Assembly (NCBI GenBank): GCA_963819975.1
Contig: CAWFYE010000001.1
Location: 62,001-126,000, forward strand
Direction of reading: 5' to 3'
DNA length: 64,000 nucleotides
Source of the DNA: Palsa-1392 sp963819975
GTDB lineage: Bacteria > Verrucomicrobiota > Verrucomicrobiia > Chthoniobacterales > UBA10450
Program-made: the position numbers and the translations under genes
In this document: positions 33,070 through 41,321 of the stretch, in pieces
How the letters are laid out: the number at the start of each line of letters is the position of its first letter
How positions within the stretch are numbered: position 1 is the first letter of the stretch
The notes under the pieces: model-generated
What the model saw: only the letters and a program-made list of their open reading frames with translations
The model's database searches: none
What the model was told of the DNA's origin: nothing

Positions 33070-33724
33070 TCGTCTTGACGCACAAATCGCCGCCCGCCAT
33101 CTCCTCACTCATCCCTTCTATCTCGCCTGGACCCGGGGCGAGTTGAGCAGGGAAACGCTGGCCGATTACGCCTGCCAGTATTACCAGCACGTCGCCGCTT
33201 TCCCGACTTATCTCTCCGCCGTCCACGCGCGCTGCGACGACCAGCCGACTCGCCGCCAGATTCTCGCCAACCTGATCGACGAGGAAGCGAGCGAACCAAA
33301 TCACCCGCAGCTCTGGAAGAATTTCGCGGCCGCCCTGGGCGTTTCGCCTAACGAACTCGACGAGACGAAGGCCTGGCCAGAAACCGCGGAATTGATCGCG
33401 ACTTTCCGGAATGTCTGCCGCGAGGGTGAGATCGCCGGGGGCCTGGCCGCGCTCTACGCCTACGAAAGCCAGATCCCGGCCATCTCGGAGTCGAAGATCG
33501 ACGGGCTGCAAAAGCATTACGGATTCGACGACCCGGAAGGCTATCGCTATTTCACCGTTCATATCGAAGCCGACCGCGAACATGCCGCGACCGAGCGCGC
33601 GCTGCTCGAGAGCCACGTGCGTCCGGAAAATTCCGCCGCGGTTCAGAAAGCCGCCGACCGGATTCTGGCCGCCCTTTGGGAACTCCTTTCCGGAGTCTGC
33701 CGCCGCCACGCAATCGCCTTCTGA
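33053..33724 (+). CDS. CADD-type p-aminobenzoate synthase (PqqC/TenA-like di-iron fold)
   Basis: This 223-residue helical protein matches the Chlamydia CADD family. From memory of the C. trachomatis protein, the six metal ligands Glu81, His88, Glu142, His174, Asp178 and His181 correspond here to Glu77, His84, Glu138, His170, Asp174 and His177, with a constant offset of 4. The Tyr27 and Lys152 used as self-sacrificing substrate and amino donor match Tyr23 and Lys148, and Tyr39, Tyr137 and Tyr166 are also kept. The protein should therefore make p-aminobenzoate for folate from its own tyrosine, replacing PabABC. It overlaps the upstream glycosyltransferase gene and ends before a small hairpin. 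Confidence 0.85.
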   Translation: MNAYLDRLDAQIAARHLLTHPFYLAWTRGELSRETLADYACQYYQHVAAFPTYLSAVHARCDDQPTRRQILANLIDEEASEPNHPQLWKNFAAALGVSPNELDETKAWPETAELIATFRNVCREGEIAGGLAALYAYESQIPAISESKIDGLQKHYGFDDPEGYRYFTVHIEADREHAATERALLESHVRPENSAAVQKAADRILAALWELLSGVCRRHAIAF

Positions 33725-33730
33725 TGTAGA

Positions 33731-33749
33731 CGCTTCGCTCTGCGAAGCG
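33731..33749 (+). terminator. weak hairpin after the CADD gene
   Basis: CGCTTCG and CGAAGCG pair across the loop CTCTG, 7 nt after the CADD stop codon. No T-tract follows, so it is at best a Rho-dependent or mRNA-stability hairpin. Confidence 0.3.
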
Positions 33750-33850
33750 CGGGAGAAAGCGTTGTTCGTCAGGGAAATGACGCCGCCACCGCGTCGCCGA
33801 GAGGGCGAGGTCCACAGTGGAATAGCAACCCTCGCCCGCGCTCCTACCCA

Positions 33851-35290
33851 TTGGTGAGAAAGGGAGAGGGCATCTATAATCTCGTAGTGATCGGGGCCGG
33901 GACAGCCGGCCTCGTTACGGCCGCCGGTTCCGTCGCGCTCGGGGCGCGCGTTGCCCTGATCGAACGCAACCGAATGGGAGGCGACTGCCTTAACTTCGGC
34001 TGTGTTCCGAGCAAGGCGCTGATTTCTTCCGCGCGTCTGCTCGATCGCATGCGCCACGCTGAGAAATGGGGCCTGCCGAAGGTCGAGCCGGAATTCGATT
34101 TTCGAAAAGTCTTCGCCAGCATGCGCGCGCAGCGGGCCGAGCTCGCGCCGCTCGATTCGGAGGAACGCTTCGAGTCGTTAGGGGTGGATGTATTTCGCGG
34201 GGAAGCGACCTTTCTTTCGCCGCGCGAAATCGTGGTCGGTGAACAAAAATTGCGGGCGCGGAATTTCATCATCGCGACCGGCTCGCGGGCTGCGATCCCG
34301 GCGGCCATCGGAACAAGTCAGGTCTCCTGGTTCACGAACGAAACGATTTTTGATGAGCTAAAGGCAAAACCGGAAAGCCTTCTCATCATCGGCGGCGGGC
34401 CGATCGGCTGCGAACTGGGGCAAACGTTCAACCGGCTCGGAGTGAAGGTAACACTTCTCCAACGCGGAAAACGCCTTCTCGAGAAGGAAGACACGGCGGT
34501 GAGCAAACTTGTCCGGGAAATTCTGGAAGCCGAAGGAGTTCGCGTTCTGACGGAGGCGGGGATCGAGGATGTGCAGGAATCCGGCGCAGGCGTTTCCCTG
34601 CGCAGTGGCGGAGAGACAATCTCCGGCGCGGCGCTCCTAGTCGCGGCCGGGCGCCAGCCGAACGTGGAAAATCTCAACCTCGAGAATGCGAACATCGCTT
34701 TTACGAAAAACGGCGTGACGGTCGATGACCACCTCGAAACGACGCAACCTGGGATCTACGCAGTTGGTGACATTGTCGGGCAACTTCAGTTCACCCATGT
34801 GGCCGATTACCACGCCCGGATCGCAATCCGAAACACGCTCGTTCCGTTTTCGTTTCTGCGGCAGAAAATCGATTATTCCGTCGTTCCCTGGTGCACCTAT
34901 CTCGATCCCGAAGTCGCGACCGTTGGCCTAACGGAAAACAGAGCAAAGGAAAAAGGCGTCGAATACGACTTGATCGAGCAGGAAATGAAAGCGGTCGATC
35001 GCGCGGTCATGGAACGGACCGAGACGGGCTTCGCCCGCGTCCTCGTTGGGCGAGGAAGCGACGAGGTAATCGGCGCCACCATCGTCGGGGAGCACGCCGG
35101 CGAGCTGATCCAGGAATTTGTCCTCGCCATGAAACACGGGATCGGTTTGAAAAAAATCGCGTCGACCATTTACGGCTACCCGACGTTTGCCAGCCTCGTC
35201 CTGAAGTCAGCCGAGAAACTGAACAAGAAGCGTCTCACGCCCCGCGCGCGCAAGATCACCGGCTGGCTCTACCGGCGAGAGCGGGCGTGA
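33851..35290 (+). CDS. mercuric-reductase/lipoamide-dehydrogenase-like flavoprotein
   Basis: This 479-residue class I pyridine nucleotide-disulfide oxidoreductase has FAD GAGTAGLVTAA, the redox disulfide GGDCLNFGCVPSK (Cys46/Cys51), NAD(P)-binding GGGPIGCELGQ and a C-terminal dimerisation domain (VVPWCTYLDPEVATVGLTEN). The usual His-Pro-x-x-x-Glu of true lipoamide dehydrogenases is replaced by YGYPTFASLVLKSAE, and no C-terminal vicinal Cys pair of MerA is seen, so the substrate is uncertain. These genes often pair with a TVP38-type membrane protein, as here. Start GTG 33851 gives a normal distance to the FAD motif. Confidence 0.88.
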   Translation: MVRKGEGIYNLVVIGAGTAGLVTAAGSVALGARVALIERNRMGGDCLNFGCVPSKALISSARLLDRMRHAEKWGLPKVEPEFDFRKVFASMRAQRAELAPLDSEERFESLGVDVFRGEATFLSPREIVVGEQKLRARNFIIATGSRAAIPAAIGTSQVSWFTNETIFDELKAKPESLLIIGGGPIGCELGQTFNRLGVKVTLLQRGKRLLEKEDTAVSKLVREILEAEGVRVLTEAGIEDVQESGAGVSLRSGGETISGAALLVAAGRQPNVENLNLENANIAFTKNGVTVDDHLETTQPGIYAVGDIVGQLQFTHVADYHARIAIRNTLVPFSFLRQKIDYSVVPWCTYLDPEVATVGLTENRAKEKGVEYDLIEQEMKAVDRAVMERTETGFARVLVGRGSDEVIGATIVGEHAGELIQEFVLAMKHGIGLKKIASTIYGYPTFASLVLKSAEKLNKKRLTPRARKITGWLYRRERA

Positions 35291-35300
35291 AGTCTTGGTC

Positions 35301-35984
35301 ATGAACTGGCTCAAGAAATACTGGAAGTGGATCGCGCTCGTCGCTGGGCTGTTCGCACTCTCAGTCGCGGTTTCATTCCTGCCGCTCGGCGGATGGATCA
35401 AGCAGTTCACCACCTGGATTCGTGACCTCGGGGTGACCGGCGCCTTCATTTTCATCGGAGTCTATGCGCTCGCCGCGCTCTTTTTCTTACCGGGCGCGAT
35501 CTTTACGATCGCCGCCGGCCTGGTCTACGGCATCGCCGGCGGGACCGCCGTGGCGCTCGCTGGGGCGACGTTAGGCGCGGGTCTCGCCTTCCTCGCCGGT
35601 CGCTATCTTTTTCGCGAACGGATTAAGCAACTGGCCGAGGGGAAGAAAAAATTCGGCGCTATCGATGAAGCGATCGGCAAGCAGGGCTGGAAGATCATAG
35701 GCCTGCTCCGTTTGAGCCCGCTGATTCCGTTCAACGTGAGTAATTATTTTTACGGCGTGACCGCGATCGGTTTCTGGCCGTATCTGCTGGCCAGCTTTGT
35801 CGGGATGTTTCCCGGCACCCTTCTTTACGTCTACCTCGGCGCAATTGGCCAGGCGGGACTGTCCGACGGCAAAAAGGGCCACAGTCCGCTGGAATGGATC
35901 TTTCTCGGCCTTGGGCTCCTCGCCACAATTGCTGTCACCGTTTACGTCAGCCATGTCGCGAAAGCGGCCCTAAACAAGAGCTGA
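35301..35984 (+). CDS. TVP38/TMEM64-family membrane protein
   Basis: This 227-residue integral membrane protein has about six TMs. The VTT-domain block FLPGAIFTIAAGLVYGIAGG and GLLRLSPLIPFNVSNYFYGV is the SNARE-associated/DedA-like signature with the re-entrant loop, proposed to scramble or transport lipids. It follows the flavoprotein gene after 10 nt, a conserved arrangement. The longest frame begins with TTG at 35295; the ATG at 35301 is preferred. Confidence 0.9.
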   Translation: MNWLKKYWKWIALVAGLFALSVAVSFLPLGGWIKQFTTWIRDLGVTGAFIFIGVYALAALFFLPGAIFTIAAGLVYGIAGGTAVALAGATLGAGLAFLAGRYLFRERIKQLAEGKKKFGAIDEAIGKQGWKIIGLLRLSPLIPFNVSNYFYGVTAIGFWPYLLASFVGMFPGTLLYVYLGAIGQAGLSDGKKGHSPLEWIFLGLGLLATIAVTVYVSHVAKAALNKS

Positions 35985-36110
35985 GAGCGAGGAGCGGCGA
36001 GAAGGTCAAAAAAGGCGAAAGCCAGTCCTGGATCATGCCGCTTCTTTCCGAAATCGGCGCTCACGCCGCCAAAGCGATGCGGTTCCTCGTGCAACAAGAC
36101 TTGCAGACGT

Positions 36111-37688
36111 CTAGAGCCGTTTCTCAAAGCAAACGCTGAGCGCATCGCCCCGGTACCGGCCGTACGGCTCGATCCGGCGATAACCGGAATTTTCGTAAAG
36201 CCGGATTGCGTTGGGCTGACGAATCCCGGTCTCAAGGCGCACGATCGCGTAACCGCATTCGCGCGCTTCTCGTTCGAGTTCGGCGAGGATAGATCGAGAA
36301 ACTCCCCGCCGACGCGAGCGCGGTTCGACATACATGCGCCGAATCTCCGCCACTTCCGACTCCTCCGCGGAGAGAGGACTGAAGGCGCCACAGCCGACAG
36401 CCTCACCGTCGATCCAGGCGATGACAAATCCGGCCCTTTCTCGAGCAACCTCAGGGGGCGGCGCGCTGGGCGCGTTGAGCTCTGGGTAAATTCCGACCAG
36501 TTCATCCCAGAGCTGCTGAACCAGACGCAATGTCTCGGCTGCGGATGGACTCGCCTGCCTAACGATACAGGATGACGGGGGCGGCGGCGCCGGGTAGGCA
36601 CGTCCTTTCCAGACCGCCGGCCACCCAAGCAGAAACCTGACAAACCCAAACCATTGAATTCCGAGAAGCGCCACGATGGCGAAGGGATGCAGAAGCGCAC
36701 TCACCCATGGCTGCTGAAAACGCGAGGCTGCAAACAGTCGGGGAAGAAAAACCAGACCACAGGCCGCCGCGGCCATCGCCCTAACGATAGGCGCCACTGG
36801 TGCAAAGAGGAGTAGAAAAGGAAGAACCTGTCCGCAGAGCAAAAGAAACGTCATCGGCAAAATCACAGTCGGCGCGCCCAGGCCTTCGTGGGTGTTTTTT
36901 GCCAGGCCGCGCCAGACTTCGCCGTTACGCTCATACATCCGGCAGGTTGCCAGCGCAGTCGCATCGAAGAGATCAGTCGCCAATCCGTGTTCGCGAAATT
37001 TCTTCGGCAACCAAAGCCCTTCATGAATCCGATCGCGAATCGCGCCATGGCCGCCGACCGTCCGATAGGCCGCCGCGTCGGCAACAAAGAGCTGTCCGCA
37101 ACCCGCTCCGTAAGCCGGATGGCGGGTGCGCCGCATGCGATGGAGCGGGAGAAACCCGAGGAGAAGAAAGTGAATGAGCGGGATCAGCAACTGCTCGGAA
37201 AACGTGATCACGACCTCGCGCGGCACACCGCTCGCCAACTGCGCGCCCGATTCCTCGAGAAATACAGCCAGACGCGGGGCGGAACCCGGCGCGAGCTGCA
37301 CATCGGCATCTACAAAAACCAAAACCGGCGTTGTCGCCGCCGCGGCCAACTGAGCGCAGGCGAAATTTTTTCCACACCAGCCCGGGGAAAGCGGTTTACC
37401 GGTGAGGAGACGAAGACGATTATCCTGGAGCGAGATTTGCCTGACGATCTCGGCGGTCTCGTCGCCCGAACCATCGTCCAGCACGATGACTGCGGCGGCA
37501 TCGCTCCCGAGCGCGGCGCGCACTGCCATTTCTATTTTCTCCGCTTCATCGCGTGCCGGGATAAGGACAGCGATCTCTTTGCTCGACGAAGCCGCCGGAG
37601 AAGGCGGCCGATAGGCGCGCAGGTTAACGAGAAAAAGAACTGCGGGGACGCCAGCGCAAACGAGAGACAAGCTCGCGAGCCATATCAT
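36111..37688 (-). CDS. glycosyltransferase (CrtQ-like) fused to a GNAT acetyltransferase
   Basis: This 525-residue protein has N-terminal TM and GT2 domain: EIAVLIPARDEAEKIEMAVR, VIVLDDGSGDETAE, FVDADVQL (DxD), GCGQLFVADAAAY, and C-terminal TMs at about 290-380, like the glycosyltransferases of carotenoid-acid glycosylation. From about residue 385 a GNAT domain follows (FVIAWIDGEAVGCGAFSP, IRRMYVEPRSRRRGVSRSIL for acetyl-CoA binding, LYENSGYRRI). Such a fusion is unusual and could couple glycosylation and acylation or acetylation of the sugar, or could be two genes fused by chance. Last gene of the carotenoid operon, 4-nt overlap with the acyltransferase gene. Confidence 0.82.
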   Translation of the reverse strand: MIWLASLSLVCAGVPAVLFLVNLRAYRPPSPAASSSKEIAVLIPARDEAEKIEMAVRAALGSDAAAVIVLDDGSGDETAEIVRQISLQDNRLRLLTGKPLSPGWCGKNFACAQLAAAATTPVLVFVDADVQLAPGSAPRLAVFLEESGAQLASGVPREVVITFSEQLLIPLIHFLLLGFLPLHRMRRTRHPAYGAGCGQLFVADAAAYRTVGGHGAIRDRIHEGLWLPKKFREHGLATDLFDATALATCRMYERNGEVWRGLAKNTHEGLGAPTVILPMTFLLLCGQVLPFLLLFAPVAPIVRAMAAAACGLVFLPRLFAASRFQQPWVSALLHPFAIVALLGIQWFGFVRFLLGWPAVWKGRAYPAPPPPSSCIVRQASPSAAETLRLVQQLWDELVGIYPELNAPSAPPPEVARERAGFVIAWIDGEAVGCGAFSPLSAEESEVAEIRRMYVEPRSRRRGVSRSILAELEREARECGYAIVRLETGIRQPNAIRLYENSGYRRIEPYGRYRGDALSVCFEKRL

Positions 37689-38440
37689 ATCCGCCCATGT
37701 TCGGTGCGGAATGCTTCTCCGCGCAACCGGGCTCGCGTCCCCCGCCAGAAATCATAGGGCAGATTTATCCCGCTCCGGCTTTTCTGCAGACTTTTCCACT
37801 CGCCAGGCTGCCGCCGCGCCGCCGCGGCGGCGAGCTGAGCCTGGAGCTCAGCCAGGCGATGAGCGAGCGACGGTCCAGCCGATACCGGGCGAGCCTGACC
37901 GAAAGCGAGCAGGACCTCCGGTTTGCGTTCTTCCCAAAATGAATATTCGATCGCAAGCGGAAGATAATTCGCGTCCGGCGCGCGCGCCGCGAGGCGCTCG
38001 ATTCCCGGCGCGAGAATCAGTGGCGCACGCACGTCGGCGAACTTTCCCTGCGGGGTGAGAAAAAGTCCGCTCGCCTCTTTCTCCAAAATCGCGCCGGAGG
38101 TCTTGAGAAACTGCGCCGCGCCGCGCGTTGTCCCGGCTTCGACGGCGAAGAAACCGAGCCGCTTCAGAAAGCGGTAGCGCTCGAGGGCTGCGGCGTCGAT
38201 TGGGCCGTATGCGGAGCGACGGGGAAAGAATTCGCGCCGCAAAACGAGGCAAACAAGCGGGTCCCACCAGGCGGCGTGATTCAGGTAAATGACCATTGGC
38301 CCCACTGGGTCGTCGGGTGGCGGAGCCGGTATGAGGACTCTGATGGCATGAAAATGTTTCCCGAGGTACCACGCTGCATACCGAGAAAAAAGAGCGAGGA
38401 GCGGCTGCGAGATCTGTGGAATCTGGCCAGGGGTTCTCAC
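37685..38440 (-). CDS. PlsC-like acyltransferase
   Basis: This 251-residue enzyme has the acyltransferase motifs NHAAWWDPLVCLVLRREF (H-x4-D variant of NHxxxxD), FFAVEAGTTRGAAQFLKTSG, and FLTPQGKFADVRAPLILAPG in the place of FPEGTRS. It is probably a membrane-bound lysophospholipid-type acyltransferase. Inside a carotenoid operon next to a sugar transferase it likely acylates the glycosylated carotenoid acid, as CrtO does in staphyloxanthin synthesis; that role is inferred from context. Confidence 0.83.
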   Translation of the reverse strand: MRTPGQIPQISQPLLALFSRYAAWYLGKHFHAIRVLIPAPPPDDPVGPMVIYLNHAAWWDPLVCLVLRREFFPRRSAYGPIDAAALERYRFLKRLGFFAVEAGTTRGAAQFLKTSGAILEKEASGLFLTPQGKFADVRAPLILAPGIERLAARAPDANYLPLAIEYSFWEERKPEVLLAFGQARPVSAGPSLAHRLAELQAQLAAAAARRQPGEWKSLQKSRSGINLPYDFWRGTRARLRGEAFRTEHGRI

Positions 38441-39996
38441 GCCGGTTCCGGTTCAGGGGCAAGCTGCGCGCTCGTCTCCCGCCTCCGCGCATTGAGCGGT
38501 GCGCCGCCGAAATCCAGATCGATCGCGTCGGCCGCGATCCAGCCCGACATCAAAACCATCGGCATGCCCGGACCGGGATGAGCCGCGCCGCCGGCGAGAT
38601 AAAGCCCGCGCAGATCCGGGCTGCGATTGTTCGGCTTGAAGGCCCCGAGCCAGCGGCCGTGGCTCGCGATTCCATAGATGGCGCCGTTGAGCACGCCGTA
38701 ACGCTCGTGAATATCCTGCGGCGTAAGCGCGTTCTCGGTTACAATCTGGGACTCAATCTCGAGCCCGGCCGTGCGGCGTAACTTTCGCAAGATCACCCGC
38801 CGGTATCTCGGAAACATTTTTTTCCAGTCGTGATGCTTCCGCAGGTAAGGCGTGTGAACCAAAACATAAAGCGCTTCACCCCCGGCAGGTGCAACAGAGG
38901 GATCGCTCCGGGCCGGTGCGCAGAGGTAGCAGGTCGGGTCGGGCGCGGGTTCGCCCTGGCGATAGATGAAATCGAACTCCTCGTGCGGGTCACGCGAGAA
39001 GACGAAATTGTGGTGCAGAAGCGAGACCGGCCGCCGTTTCAGCCCGAGATAAAGCACCACCCCGGAACAAGCTGCTTCATAGCGGCGGCGGCGCTCGAAT
39101 TTCTTTACGCCCCCGAGCAGCTCTCGGTGCGTCCGGACGGCGTCGGAATTGGAAACAACGGCATCCAGCCTGACGAGTTCGCCCGATTCGAGCTCGACTC
39201 CGGTGACCGCGCCCGCTGCCTGCGTAATGCGCCGCACTCCATTGCCGGTGCGCAAGTCGACGCCCAGTTCGCTCGCCAATTCTGCCAAGGCGCGCGGGAT
39301 TTCGCCCGTGCCGCCACGCGGATAGGAAATACCTTCGCTCGTCTGCATGTGCGCGATCCCGCACAACACCGCGGGTGACGCGTCGGGAGCGGAGCCGACG
39401 TATTGCGTAAAGTGATCGACCATTTGCGCGACGCGAGCGTCCGAGATAAAACTGCGCACCGTCCCGCCGACCGTGCGTCCCATTCGCATTGCGAGGACGT
39501 CGCCGAGGGTGCCTGCCTGGACCATGTTACCGGCGTTAAACATGTCGCGCAGGCCCCCGACGGGGCGATAGAAAAACCAATTGCGCGAGATGCGATGGAG
39601 GCGCTCGGAGAGCCGGAGAAAGCGCTCATAGCCCCGGGCGGAAGATGTCTCGGGCGAAAAATGGGTCAGCTCCTGCGCCATGCGCGAAGAATCGGAATGC
39701 AGATCGAGCGTGCTCCCGTCGGCAAAAAAGGAGCGCCACTGCGGATCGAGCCTAACGAGGTCTAACGAGTCGTCGAGGTCGCGTCCTGCTTCCGCAAAGA
39801 TCCGGCGCAATACCGAAGGGAGGGTGACAATTGTCGGTCCCATGTCGAAGCGAAAGCCGTCCTGTTCGAGAACCGCTGCCTTGCCGCCAAGCCACTCGTT
39901 ACGCTCGAAAAGGACGACCGAATAACCGCGCGCCGCGAGCGTGCAAGCGGAAGCAAGCCCGCCCAAACCACCACCGATAATTCCAATGCGTTTCAT
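38437..39996 (-). CDS. carotenoid desaturase/oxidase (CrtI/CrtN/CrtP family), second copy
   Basis: This 519-residue flavoprotein has the dinucleotide-binding motif IGGGLGGLASACTLAARGYS, then ERNEWLGGKAAVLEQDGFRF with DMGPTI, characteristic of the CrtI family. Near the C-terminus GLYLAGGAAHPGPGMPMVLM is the FAD-binding end of the bacterial carotenoid-desaturase signature. With a second paralogue 1.3 kb away, one copy likely desaturates the polyene and the other oxidises a terminal methyl group to aldehyde (CrtNb/CrtP-like). Which is which cannot be told by eye. Overlaps both neighbours by 4 nt. Confidence 0.88.
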   Translation of the reverse strand: MKRIGIIGGGLGGLASACTLAARGYSVVLFERNEWLGGKAAVLEQDGFRFDMGPTIVTLPSVLRRIFAEAGRDLDDSLDLVRLDPQWRSFFADGSTLDLHSDSSRMAQELTHFSPETSSARGYERFLRLSERLHRISRNWFFYRPVGGLRDMFNAGNMVQAGTLGDVLAMRMGRTVGGTVRSFISDARVAQMVDHFTQYVGSAPDASPAVLCGIAHMQTSEGISYPRGGTGEIPRALAELASELGVDLRTGNGVRRITQAAGAVTGVELESGELVRLDAVVSNSDAVRTHRELLGGVKKFERRRRYEAACSGVVLYLGLKRRPVSLLHHNFVFSRDPHEEFDFIYRQGEPAPDPTCYLCAPARSDPSVAPAGGEALYVLVHTPYLRKHHDWKKMFPRYRRVILRKLRRTAGLEIESQIVTENALTPQDIHERYGVLNGAIYGIASHGRWLGAFKPNNRSPDLRGLYLAGGAAHPGPGMPMVLMSGWIAADAIDLDFGGAPLNARRRETSAQLAPEPEPA

Positions 39997-41321
39997 CTTG
40001 TAGAGGCGGCCGTGTCGGCCGCATGAGGATGCGTTGTGATCCGGCTAACGGGCGCGTTTGCGGGCGAAACGCCCGCCGCTACACCGCGCTGGCGCGCGAC
40101 GCGGAGGAACGCGCGGAGCGCTTTCCACCGCTCCCGGCCCCCGCCATACGCCAGTTTGATGTAGGCGGAGAAAAATTTTTCGTCGCCCTCTTTCGCGTCC
40201 TCGAGATGCGGAAGCCAGCGGCCACGACGCAGCGCGATGACGTGTGGATAAGTCAGCTCGCGCAAGCCTTCCGCCCCGCGGGTTGTTCCAAACCCGCTCT
40301 CCCGCACACCACCGAAAGGAAACCGCGGGTCGGCCGTCGGCGCGATAAGATCGTTGATCGTGACGAAACCGGTCGGCATATGCCGGGCGAGCACAAAAGC
40401 CGCCTCTTCGTCGGCCGAAAAGATCGAGGCTCCAAGTCCATACTGATTCTCCCGGGCCAGAAGGAGCGCGGCATGATCGTCGGCAAAGGCGCGCAACTCC
40501 AAGTCGCCCAACCCAAGCTGCTGCAGCCGGCTCGTTAGGCCGATGCGAGCGTTTTCATGGACGAGAACGGCCTGGGGCGCCATACAGGTGTCGCCCGCAT
40601 TCAGGCGCCTTCCAAAAGCAATCGCTTTCGCCGCTCGCTCCAGATCGGCATCTTTCCTAACGATAACGAGATCTGCCCCCGAAAGCTCAAAAATCCCGGG
40701 CGTATTTTGTTCCGCGAGCAGAGCGAGGAATCCGCGGCCGTTCTTCGAGGAACCGGTGAAGATAACTTTGTCGACGCCCGTCCTCACCGCCTCTTGTGCC
40801 GAAGTCGCTGGTTCCGGCAGGACTTGCACGAGATCTTGACCAACCAGACGCCGGCCGAGCAGTTGGTCGACCAGCCAACGGAGCGGCGCACTGCAGCCCT
40901 CCGCTGGTTTGAGCAGGACGGCATTCCCGGCGACGAGGGACTGCAAAAGCTGAACGCCCGGAAGAAAAAGCGGGTAGTTACCCGGACCAACGATCAGGAC
41001 GATACCAAACGGGCGGCGTTCCACGACAAAGGAATGACCGCGCAGCCAGAGCGGACGGCCGCGCCGGCCAAACTTTTCCGGGCGCAAAATGCGGGCTGCG
41101 TTTCGTTCCAGGAAACGGCAGGCGTCGAGCAACGGGATAATTTCCGAAGTCAGTTTTTCGGCCGATGGACGTTCGTTAGGCGAAGCCGTCAGGCCCGCGA
41201 GTTGCGTCGCATTTTCCGCGATCGCGATCCGGAGCGGCGGGATGATGGCAAGGCGCTGCCGCAGGGTGGCGGTCGCCCAACGCCGCTGCGCGACGCGCGC
41301 TGCAGCAATCAAATTTTTCAT
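39993..41321 (-). CDS. aldehyde dehydrogenase, probable carotenoid-aldehyde type
   Basis: This 442-residue ALDH has catalytic motifs FELSGADLVIV (Glu) and AGDTCMAPQAVLV (nucleophile Cys) and the NAD-binding IFTGSSKNGRGFLAL. The protein is shorter than the 480-500 residues usual for ALDHs, mainly at the N-terminus. Located between two carotenoid desaturases and overlapping each by 4 nt, it probably oxidises a carotenoid aldehyde to the acid, as AldH does in staphyloxanthin formation. Confidence 0.87.
   Translation of the reverse strand: MKNLIAAARVAQRRWATATLRQRLAIIPPLRIAIAENATQLAGLTASPNERPSAEKLTSEIIPLLDACRFLERNAARILRPEKFGRRGRPLWLRGHSFVVERRPFGIVLIVGPGNYPLFLPGVQLLQSLVAGNAVLLKPAEGCSAPLRWLVDQLLGRRLVGQDLVQVLPEPATSAQEAVRTGVDKVIFTGSSKNGRGFLALLAEQNTPGIFELSGADLVIVRKDADLERAAKAIAFGRRLNAGDTCMAPQAVLVHENARIGLTSRLQQLGLGDLELRAFADDHAALLLARENQYGLGASIFSADEEAAFVLARHMPTGFVTINDLIAPTADPRFPFGGVRESGFGTTRGAEGLRELTYPHVIALRRGRWLPHLEDAKEGDEKFFSAYIKLAYGGGRERWKALRAFLRVARQRGVAAGVSPANAPVSRITTHPHAADTAASTR

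Noticed and set aside
25579..33724. Complete aryl-polyene biosynthetic cluster
   Set aside because: No ketosynthase, acyl carrier protein, dehydratase or ammonia-lyase gene is present; only the oxidoreductase and transport part resembles such clusters.
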